Assembly (NCBI GenBank): GCA_002338605.1
Contig: DDIP01000141.1
Coordinates: 547-9,670, forward strand
DNA length: 9,124 nucleotides
Direction of reading: 5' to 3'
Source: Proteobacteria bacterium UBA1847
GTDB taxonomy: Bacteria; Pseudomonadota; Gammaproteobacteria; Steroidobacterales; Woeseiaceae
A model generated the notes under the pieces. It was not told where the DNA came from, did not search any database, and worked only from the letters and a program-made list of their open reading frames with translations. Position 1 is the stretch's first letter. Each line of letters starts with the position of its first letter. This document shows, piece after piece, positions 1 through 4,981 of this stretch. The position numbers were made by a program, and so were the translations under genes.

Positions 1-873
1 TCATTCTGGATGCTGGTCTCGAAGTTTTGGCCCGGGTGGCGAGACGCGCTCTGTATTGTCAGACCTGAAACGGTGATTCGTTGGCATCGGGAAGGCTTTC
101 GGCGCTACTGGGCCCGAAAATGCAAGAGCCGCGGCAGGCCGGTGCTGGATCCCCGGATCAGGGCGCTGATCAGACGAATAAGCCAGGCTAATCCGCTGTG
201 GCGCGCACCGAGAATCCACGGTGAACTGCTGAAACTCGGCATCGAGATATCCCAGACAACTGTTGCCAAGTATATGACCAGGAACAGGAAGCCGCCGTCT
301 CAGGGCTGGCGAGCATTCCGCGAAAATCATGCTGGCGATATCATCGCCACCGATTTCTTCACGGTTCCGACAGCGACTTTCCGGGTCCTGTTTGTCCTGG
401 TGGTTCTCAGCCACGATCGCCGAGTGATTCTGCATACCAACGTGACGACAGCACCGACAGCCGAGTGGACAGCGCGCCAGGTGATCGAAGCCGTTGGCCT
501 CGACGAGGTACCGAAATTCCTTGTCCGCGACAGGGACCGGAAATTCGGCTTGAGTTTCAGTCGGCAAGTCGAGTCTGCTGGCCTAACGGAACTTCTGACA
601 GCGCCAGCGTCGCCCTGGCAGAATGCGTACGCTGAGCGAGTCATCGGCACGATTCGGCGCGAGTGCCTGGACCATGTAATCATTCTGGGCGAGCGGCACT
701 TGCGAAGAACCATCAGACGTTATGCCGCCTATTACAACGGGGTGCGCACGCACCCTTCGCTGGAGAAGGACTCCCCGCAGGGGGGGTTGGTTCAGTTCCC
801 GGGCGAGGGGTCTATTCGTTCGCGCCCACACTGTGGCGGCTTGCACCACGAGTACCTGCGACTAGCGGCTTAG
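1..873 (+). CDS. DDE transposase, integrase-core family (5' end cut by window)
   Basis: The reading frame is open from the first base, so the start lies outside the window; homologues as I recall them carry several tens more N-terminal residues. Numbering from the first Met (base 10), an HTH_21-like segment with the motif NPLWRAPRIHGELLKLG (about 61-77) precedes an rve-type catalytic core. The likely DDE triad is D115 (IIATDFF), D174 (LVRDRDRKFG) and E209 (WQNAYAERVIG), the last two about 35 residues apart as expected for this superfamily. The C-terminus GGLHHEYLRLAA is typical of the group, so the 3' end is intact. It would cut and join DNA ends of an insertion element. I could not find a convincing terminal inverted repeat after the stop, so the element boundary is unknown. 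The frame shows no internal stop or frameshift. Confidence 0.86.
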   Translation, partial: SFWMLVSKFWPGWRDALCIVRPETVIRWHREGFRRYWARKCKSRGRPVLDPRIRALIRRISQANPLWRAPRIHGELLKLGIEISQTTVAKYMTRNRKPPSQGWRAFRENHAGDIIATDFFTVPTATFRVLFVLVVLSHDRRVILHTNVTTAPTAEWTARQVIEAVGLDEVPKFLVRDRDRKFGLSFSRQVESAGLTELLTAPASPWQNAYAERVIGTIRRECLDHVIILGERHLRRTIRRYAAYYNGVRTHPSLEKDSPQGGLVQFPGEGSIRSRPHCGGLHHEYLRLAA

Positions 874-906
874 TCGAATAAACGTCAGACACAAGCAGCT
901 TGCTCT

Positions 907-943
907 CTACGCCATTGACGTACCTACGTCATTGGCGTAGACT
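907..943 (+). promoter_or_regulatory. Promoter embedded in operator palindrome of the toxin-antitoxin operon
   Basis: A sigma70-like promoter, TTGACG (915-920), 17-base spacer, TAGACT (938-943), lies immediately before the toxin ATG at 950. The same bases form an inverted repeat with 16-base arms: 907-922 and 925-940, one mismatch, two-base centre. The palindrome covers the -35, the spacer and part of the -10, so a bound repressor would block RNA polymerase. By analogy with HigBA-type systems the antitoxin is the expected repressor; this is inference. The predicted transcription start is at about 949-950, leaving little or no 5' leader, and no Shine-Dalgarno is visible before the ATG. Confidence 0.65.
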
Positions 944-949
944 CCTGCC

Positions 950-1276
950 ATGAAACTCACCTTTATAGAGACGCCGGTGTTCACTGAGCTGATCACCGGT
1001 CTTCTTGAGGATGAGGACTATCAACGGATGCAGGAATACCTGCTGATTTACCCGACAGCCGGTGACGTTATTGTCGGGACAGCGGGATGCCGGAAGCTCC
1101 GTTGGAGAGTTTCGGGACGAAAAGGCGGTAAGAGCGGCGGCATGCGAGTGATCTACTACTTTAGAAGTGCCTCGGATCAAATCATATTCCTGCTGGCATA
1201 CGACCATCGATCTGTTGGCGATTTGACGCCTGCTCAAAAGAGACAACTTGCCGACATTGCCAGGCAGCTGAAATAG
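950..1276 (+). CDS. higB2: Type II toxin, RelE superfamily (HigB2-like)
   Basis: A 108-residue protein, the usual size for HigB2-type mRNA interferases, which cut mRNA on the ribosome. The body follows the family pattern: an N-terminal helix region with DEDYQRMQEYL (21-31), then PTAGDVIVGTAGCRKLRW (35-52), a basic loop GRKGGKSGGMR (56-66) and the core strand RVIYYF (66-71). Conserved basic and aromatic residues visible here (R48, K49, R66, Y69, Y70) match those of the family. The start is the ATG at 950; no Shine-Dalgarno precedes it and the promoter sits so close that the message is probably leaderless. The antitoxin gene follows after 11 bases, giving the toxin-first order typical of higBA. 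An alternative name is simply RelE/ParE-family toxin; the partner gene makes the HigB2 reading the most likely. Confidence 0.87.
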   Translation: MKLTFIETPVFTELITGLLEDEDYQRMQEYLLIYPTAGDVIVGTAGCRKLRWRVSGRKGGKSGGMRVIYYFRSASDQIIFLLAYDHRSVGDLTPAQKRQLADIARQLK

Positions 1277-1287
1277 AGATTAAGGCT

Positions 1288-1584
1288 ATGGATGAAAAAT
1301 TGTTTTCAGAACTGATCAAGAGCGCCTCCCAGGCGGTGGAGATCGTACGAGGCGAGCGCAAGCCGTCGCGCACGTTTGAAATGTCGTCGGATATCGTGCG
1401 CGAGATCCGGGAAAGTACAGGCTTGTCGCAGGAGAAGTTTGCGGGCTTGTTCCATATATCGGTTGGGACACTTCGAAATTGGGAACAAGGCCGACGCCGG
1501 CCAGACGGTCCGGCCGCCGCGCTATTGATTGCGATCAAGAATGATCCGGAGCATGTTGTTGCGGCTCTGCATTCGGCCGCCTAG
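1288..1584 (+). CDS. higA2: Antitoxin with XRE-type HTH (HigA2/NadS-like)
   Basis: A 98-residue protein. An N-terminal stretch (MDEKLFSELIKS, 1-12) resembles the NadS/HigA2 leader, likely the disordered toxin-binding part. The C-terminal half is a lambda-repressor-like HTH, seen as IVREIRESTGLSQEKFAGLF (37-56) followed by SVGTLRNWEQGRRRPDG (58-74), the recognition-helix and NWEQGRRxP signature of this group. It should neutralise the toxin and repress the operon by binding the palindrome at 907-940. A weak purine-rich site (AAGG) lies in the 11-base gap after the toxin stop, and the two genes are surely co-transcribed. NadS family protein and HigA2 are both reasonable labels; I cannot separate them by eye. 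Confidence 0.86.
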   Translation: MDEKLFSELIKSASQAVEIVRGERKPSRTFEMSSDIVREIRESTGLSQEKFAGLFHISVGTLRNWEQGRRRPDGPAAALLIAIKNDPEHVVAALHSAA

Positions 1585-1669
1585 TCTGCCGACCGGATCG
1601 CAGCGGTTCCGACAAATTTCCGACATCAGTTGTGCATTGTTGTACAACGTACTGAAAGTTGGGCAACGA

Positions 1670-1695
1670 GCGCCGTCTTTCAGGCGTTAATTTTC
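1670..1695 (+). terminator. Weak intrinsic terminator candidate after the toxin-antitoxin operon
   Basis: A five-pair stem GCGCC (1670-1674) / GGCGT (1683-1687, one G-U pair) with an eight-base loop is followed by TAATTTTC. The stem is short and the T run is interrupted, so this is only a candidate. Just upstream, GTTGTACAAC (1639-1648) is a perfect ten-base palindrome of unknown role. Nothing else is recognisable between 1585 and 1705. Confidence 0.3.
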
Positions 1696-1718
1696 AATAA
1701 GTTGCCGTAGCTTTTGAG

Positions 1719-1764
1719 GCTACGAACCAGGCGGTCGGGAGTTCGAATCTCTCCGGGCGCGCCA
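1719..1764 (+). pseudogene. 3' fragment of tRNA-Arg(ACG), attachment-site scar
   Basis: Visible are the anticodon loop CTACGAA (1720-1726, anticodon ACG at 1722-1724), the 3' anticodon strand CCAGG (1727-1731), a T arm GGGAG-TTCGAAT-CTCTC (1737-1753), the 3' acceptor strand CGGGCGC (1754-1760), discriminator G and encoded CCA (1762-1764). The 5' anticodon strand pairs only at its last two bases (1718-1719), and no D arm or 5' acceptor strand can be found upstream, so the gene is broken inside the anticodon stem. Tyrosine integrases commonly cross over exactly there, and an integrase gene ends only 45 bases away. I read this as one end of an integrated element rather than a functional tRNA. 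Confidence 0.8.
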
Positions 1765-1772
1765 ATAAAATC

Positions 1773-1807
1773 AAGGGTTTGCCGGTTTCGGTGAGCCCTT
1801 CTTTTTT
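1773..1807 (+). terminator. Intrinsic terminator of the tRNA-Arg unit
   Basis: An 11-pair stem (1773-1783 with 1790-1800, including three G-U pairs) with loop GGTTTC is followed by C and six T residues (1802-1807). It begins nine bases after the tRNA CCA, the right place for a tRNA terminator. On the minus strand the stem is followed by GATTTTATT, so it may also stop the integrase transcript that ends at 1809. Confidence 0.75.
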
Positions 1808-1808
1808 A

Positions 1809-2852
1809 TCAACGTAGAGAAATCGTAGAGTTGTTCTCTACGATTTCCAGCTCCCGTTCGATTCGAGACGCCGCATTCGATAAATGCTCCGGTGCCAGGT
1901 GCGCGTACCGGAGTACCATCTCGTACGACTTCCAACCGCCCAACTCCATGAGCTCCTGCAAACCGGTGCCGGCCATGACGTGCCAACTCGCCCAGCTGTG
2001 CCGAAGATCGTGGAACCTGAAGTTCTCGATCCCGGCACGCTTGAGCGCCCGTTTCCAGGCAGAGCCCACCGCATCCATGCACCTCCCCTGATACGTGAAA
2101 CACCACTGTTCGTGTTGGCCGTGGGTGGCCTTCAATGCCAGTAGGGCATCCCGGTTCAGGGGAATCCCGCGGCCATCTCCGGTCTTGGTGGTGCCTGGGT
2201 CCAGCCAGGCCACACGCCGATCGAAGTCGACCCGGTCCCATTCCATCTGCAGGATTTCTCGCATCCTGCAGCCGGTTGCCAGCGCAAATCGCACCACAGG
2301 GGCCAAGTGCGCGGGCAGTTCCTCCAGCAGTCGATCCGCTTCCTCCTTCTTGAGAAAACGGACGCGGCGTTTGGGCTCTTTCAACATTCGGATCTTTGGA
2401 ATCCGTGTGATCCATTCCCACTCGTCGCGCGCCAGGTAGAGAATGCGCCGGACGATTTCGAGTGCGCGGTTGACGGTGGCGTTCTTGACACCGTCGACCT
2501 TCTTTCGATCCTGGATGAACGGCCTCAGGACATTCATGTTGATGTCCTTCAGCCGGCATCCCCGGAGATACGGATCGAGCTTGGCGAGATGGTCCTTGTC
2601 GTCTCTGAGACTCCGCTTCTCGGCATTGTCTTCGAGATAACGCAGCACCGCTTGCTGCCAGTTGTGCTCGGCCGGTATCCCGGTCCGGGCCGCCTCCACG
2701 GCGTCCGCTTTGAGGCGTATCAGATACTCTTCAGCGTCCTTTAAGACGGCAAGTCGAGTGCTTTGGCATACTCGGCGTCCGTCCGGGAGGACAACGTCGA
2801 TCCACCAGTACGGCGAATCTTTCCTTCTGTAGAGTCCTTTTTCTCGGGCCAT
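1809..2852 (-). CDS. Tyrosine recombinase / phage-type integrase (int1)
   Basis: A 347-residue site-specific recombinase. The N-terminus MAREKGLYRRKDSPYWWI is typical of an arm-binding domain; a SAM-like core-binding domain spans about 60-155; the catalytic domain runs from about 165. Catalytic residues can be placed: R196 in TGCRMRE, K223 in TTKTGDGRGIPL, H281 and R284 in HDLRHSW, W307 in GGW at the second His/Trp position, and the nucleophile Y316 in LRYAHLAPEH. All are present, so the enzyme should be active. The start is fixed by a strong Shine-Dalgarno (TCCTCC complement, 2856-2861) just before the ATG. The gene runs towards a truncated tRNA-Arg fragment, which is its probable attachment site. 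The upstream HTH gene overlaps its first 112 bases. It would integrate or excise the element that extends to the right of the tRNA scar. Confidence 0.93.
   Translation of the reverse strand: MAREKGLYRRKDSPYWWIDVVLPDGRRVCQSTRLAVLKDAEEYLIRLKADAVEAARTGIPAEHNWQQAVLRYLEDNAEKRSLRDDKDHLAKLDPYLRGCRLKDINMNVLRPFIQDRKKVDGVKNATVNRALEIVRRILYLARDEWEWITRIPKIRMLKEPKRRVRFLKKEEADRLLEELPAHLAPVVRFALATGCRMREILQMEWDRVDFDRRVAWLDPGTTKTGDGRGIPLNRDALLALKATHGQHEQWCFTYQGRCMDAVGSAWKRALKRAGIENFRFHDLRHSWASWHVMAGTGLQELMELGGWKSYEMVLRYAHLAPEHLSNAASRIERELEIVENNSTISLR
1813..1846. repeat. Clustered CGTAGAG repeats, possible integrase arm sites
   Basis: CGTAGAG occurs at 1813-1819 and 1824-1830 as direct repeats 11 bases apart, and as its complement CTCTACG at 1836-1842. 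The last two lie in a perfect inverted repeat with 11-base arms (1820-1830 and 1836-1846) and a five-base loop. The cluster lies within the last codons of int1, about 90 bases from the tRNA crossover region. Repeats of this kind next to att sites are often arm-type binding sites of the integrase N-terminal domain; that role is inferred. Confidence 0.45.
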
Positions 2853-3070
2853 AAATCCTCCTTTATGGCCCGCCCTCGGGACTTATAGTCATCCAGCCAG
2901 CGGTCGAGGTCAACCCGGTCGTAAACGAGCCGCCGTCCGAGGCGAACCGGCGGTGGACCGATACGCCTGAGCAAGGTTCTGCCGATACCGAGATAGCACG
3001 CCGCCTGCTCACGGGAGAGGCAGCGCGGCTCAATGCCGGGAAGGGGTACGGGGTCATCAAGTTCGGCCAT
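2741..3070 (-). CDS. AlpA/excisionase-like HTH protein overlapping int1
   Basis: Counted from the ATG at 3070 this is a 109-residue protein with a MerR-type small HTH at about 17-62: CLSREQAACYLGIGRTLLRRI, then PPPVRLGRRLVYDRVDLDRWLDDY, the pattern of excisionase and AlpA-like DNA-binding proteins that recognise element ends or promoters. The tail (about 72-109), rich in charged and polar residues, is encoded in a different frame over the first 112 bases of int1. An alternative TTG start at 3124 would add 18 residues that look less protein-like; neither start has a strong Shine-Dalgarno. As neighbour and co-transcript of int1 it is the likely directionality factor or regulator. The long overlap could alternatively mean that the natural stop was lost by frameshift. 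Confidence 0.74.
   Translation of the reverse strand: MAELDDPVPLPGIEPRCLSREQAACYLGIGRTLLRRIGPPPVRLGRRLVYDRVDLDRWLDDYKSRGRAIKEDLWPEKKDSTEGKIRRTGGSTLSSRTDAEYAKALDLPS
2845..2872 (-). promoter_or_regulatory. Hairpin holding the ribosome binding site and start codon of int1
   Basis: Bases 2845-2855 and 2862-2872 are perfect 11-base inverted repeats around a six-base loop. In the minus-strand mRNA the loop reads GGAGGA, the Shine-Dalgarno of int1, and the AUG (2850-2852) lies in the 3' arm. Folding would pair the start codon while exposing only the Shine-Dalgarno. Since the upstream HTH gene is translated straight through this hairpin, its ribosomes could open it; translational coupling is therefore likely but inferred. 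Confidence 0.65.
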
Positions 3071-3147
3071 GATGCCCAAAGGCTCGCGCAAAGCTTGTGG
3101 TGCTGCTACAGAAAATCCTTTCAAGTGTCGTAAGGTAATTCATGCGT

Positions 3148-3990
3148 CTACTTCCCAAGGTAAGTTCGAGTGATCGATGTGCGGTCGTGGCCCAGCTCTC
3201 GAGAAATCGTCTCGCGCGCGCCCTTATCAAGCGCGCGTTGATCGGAGTTAAGGGATTTCGTCGCCGGGCCACCGGCGAGCGGTGCCTTCCAGCCCGTCAG
3301 TTCTTCGTAGCGCCGCTGGGCATAGGCGTGTCGAAGGCCGTGGGGGTTCTTGATCCCTGCCGTACGGACTTGGCGGTCGTAGCGATTGCGCTGTTCCACG
3401 TAGTTGCGTTCGGGCGGGATCAACGCGCTGCCCCTGGCGAGTTGCCTGACATCCTCCAGGAGTCGCCGTTGTTCGTCGTTCCGGATCGGCACGGTTCGGG
3501 CACGGCCGCCCTTGGTCCAGCTGGCTTTGAGCTTGATGTGATTGCCTTTGATCGCGTAGTTGGGTGAGAACTTGATGGCTTCCTCGCGGCGCAGGCCAAA
3601 GGCAGATTGCAGTCGGAGGCTCAGGCGAACGTACGCGTCCGAGACATTTTCTAGTCGCTTGTCGTCGAGCCTCTGGGCTCTCGATGCCTCGCCAACGTAG
3701 CGGCGATTGCCGATGTCGTAGGCGTTGTTGTCCTTGGCAATAATGTCGGCCTTGCCGACCTTATTCGCCCACCATCGGAGCGCCGATAGTCGATTCTTGA
3801 ACGTGCCGACGCCGATGCTCTGGTCTTTCCACAACGAGACGAGCGCATCGATATGTTTTGGCTTTAGCGATTTCGCCTGCATGTGTTTGTAACCCAGCTC
3901 GTGCAACTGGTTGGCGATGAGATCGAGAATCCTCGATCGTGTCGCCTGAGTGGAGTAGCTTCCGTCGCGGTTATCCCGGCAGAGCCTCAT
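3148..3990 (-). CDS. Second tyrosine recombinase, Integrase_1-like (int2)
   Basis: At least 280 residues. An N-terminal SAM-like domain (about 1-85, with SLKPKHIDALVSLW and FKNRLSALRWWANKVGK) precedes a catalytic domain of the family I know as Integrase_1. Visible catalytic residues are R134 (GLRREEAIKF), K160 (WTKGGRARTVPI), H217 and R220 in HGLRHAYAQRRYEELTGW, H268 (ISRELGHDR) and nucleophile Y277 (TYLGK). The sequence is far from int1, so it is not a duplicate. The ATG at 3990 lacks a Shine-Dalgarno. The frame continues upstream for 14 sense codons (ending IKDLNYQL) that look like the family N-terminus, up to a TAA at 4033-4035, with no ATG, GTG or TTG. An ATG at 4026-4028 in the next frame suggests a one-base indel after the original start. 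Confidence 0.9.
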   Translation of the reverse strand: MRLCRDNRDGSYSTQATRSRILDLIANQLHELGYKHMQAKSLKPKHIDALVSLWKDQSIGVGTFKNRLSALRWWANKVGKADIIAKDNNAYDIGNRRYVGEASRAQRLDDKRLENVSDAYVRLSLRLQSAFGLRREEAIKFSPNYAIKGNHIKLKASWTKGGRARTVPIRNDEQRRLLEDVRQLARGSALIPPERNYVEQRNRYDRQVRTAGIKNPHGLRHAYAQRRYEELTGWKAPLAGGPATKSLNSDQRALDKGARETISRELGHDRTSITRTYLGK

Positions 3991-4009
3991 TAACTGGTAG
4001 TTCAGGTCC

Positions 4010-4206
4010 TTGATGGTGCGTATCTCATTCGGTTAGTTTTGATGACCACCTCGCCGCCTGTTGAGCAAACGAGGTCCGATTCAGAATCGGATAAGGTCCA
4101 GGGACACCAGTCCCTTACGGCCTGAAGCCGTGATCCGGTTCGGCGGAGCCCTCTTTCGAGTGCCGTCGGCGACTACCAGTTGCCCTCTCGGGCAGTTGCT
4201 TTTTTG
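4010..4206 (+). ncRNA. Candidate structured RNA (about 160 nt) with promoter and intrinsic terminator
   Basis: Successive hairpins can be drawn on the plus strand: ACCTCG/CGAGGT (4048-4053 / 4070-4075), a perfect eight-pair TCCGATTC/GAATCGGA (4075-4082 / 4084-4091), AGGGAC/GTCCCT with loop ACCA (4100-4105 / 4110-4115) and ACGGC/GCCGT (4117-4121 / 4127-4131). The series ends in a nine-pair stem (4177-4185 / 4190-4198) followed by C and six T (4200-4205), an intrinsic terminator that uses G-U pairs valid only on this strand. A weak promoter-like pair, TTGATG (4010-4015) and TAGTTT (4034-4039), would start the RNA near 4046. It is divergent from int2. No Rfam family is recognised, so the function is unknown. 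The same DNA could instead carry a small minus-strand reading frame (4081-4215). Confidence 0.4.
4177..4205 (+). terminator. Intrinsic terminator
   Basis: A nine-pair stem closed by loop TCTC (4186-4189), two G-U pairs included, is directly followed by C and six consecutive T residues. The U-tract polarity fits plus-strand transcription only. No plus-strand protein gene lies upstream, because int2 runs the other way, so the terminator itself argues for a short non-coding transcript. Confidence 0.65.
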
Positions 4207-4264
4207 AGTGGATATCTACCTCCTTTATCTGTTGGGTTAATGAAAGGCGCACGGGCGCATCAAT

Positions 4265-4410
4265 CTGGGTTGCCAGACAACGCACCCAGCCCGGGTGACC
4301 GTGCCTTGGCGCGATCAGAGCCGGTTGGGGTGCAGACTTGCGCCGGATTCAAGAGGCCCGTCTTCGTGTTGCGTCGGGGCGCGATTACAAAGACGGGCTG
4401 AGTGGCAACA
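4265..4410 (+). ncRNA. Candidate C4/CI-like antisense immunity RNA region
   Basis: The plus strand carries GGGGTGCAGACTTGCGCCGG (4327-4346) and then a nine-pair stem GCCCGTCTT (4356-4364) / AAGACGGGC (4390-4398) with a 25-base loop. A seven-pair helix GTTGCCA (4269-4275) / TGGCAAC (4403-4409) closes the whole domain. Read on the minus strand, the stretch gives a peptide containing VCTPTG and NTKTGLL. From memory this matches the small Ash/Icd-like ORFs that recur in prophages and P4-like satellites, in a region where the conserved product is the C4/CI antisense RNA. The motif TTGCGCC (4338-4344) can also pair with GGCGCAA (4513-4519), a possible target-like partner. The family assignment rests on recalled resemblance, not a search. 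Confidence 0.4.
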
Positions 4411-4793
4411 ATGGGCGTTGACGGTTTCGATGGCTGCGTCACGCGTTCGACGTATCGGCAGCAACGACGCCATCGACCGATTGGCGTTGCCTGAAGAGTT
4501 GCGCCAGTGATTGGCGCAATGCGTAGAATGACCCGCACACGGTTATCCGTGCTGGGTCAGGGGCGCGGTGAGTCGACAAACGACGCCGACCGCGTTGGGT
4601 AGGAAGAGGGGATCGCCGGCTCTGGCCGCGCGCTGGTTTTCACAATCCCTTTCAGCGCTTTGGTGCTCCGATCAAATTCGGAGCGGGTGTCGTTGGTATA
4701 CCGCAACGACGACGGTGTTAATGCAAGTGCTGAATCAATGTATTTTCGCGTTGATGGAGCAGAGTCTATCGCCCGTTGGCCGGACAGGCTAGC

Positions 4794-4826
4794 GAAAAGC
4801 GGGGCAAGAAGTCTGCCCCACTTTTC
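4794..4826. terminator. Terminator-like hairpin
   Basis: GAAAAG-C-GGGGCA (4794-4806) and TGCCCC-A-CTTTTC (4814-4826) pair over 12 positions with one mismatch and a seven-base loop. GC-rich core arms flanked by A-rich 5' and T-rich 3' segments are the layout of a bidirectional intrinsic terminator, though the T run is only four bases. Confidence 0.35.
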
Positions 4827-4981
4827 CCGCATCTCGCCGAGCAATGCAACGATCGACAGCGAGTACCCGGATACAGCACTCGCTGGCTGTTGTCAGAGCG
4901 CCTGATGCGCGTAGATGGCTGTATCACTCGCCGGGAACTCGTGGAAATCGGCCAGATCCCGCGCCACTGCTGGGTCAGAGC

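Noticed and set aside
1706..1764. Intact tRNA gene
   Set aside because: No D arm or 5' acceptor strand complementary to CGGGCGC is present upstream, and the anticodon stem is broken.
1771..2559. Long open frame on the minus strand alongside int1
   Set aside because: It lies inside int1 in another frame, has no domain pattern, and is rich in residues expected from out-of-frame GC-rich DNA.
4260..4538. 92-codon minus-strand frame resembling Ash/Icd-like small proteins
   Set aside because: Its recognisable segments coincide with the arms of an RNA hairpin, no Shine-Dalgarno was found, and the resemblance is better explained by a conserved antisense RNA. I keep it as support for the RNA call, not as a gene.
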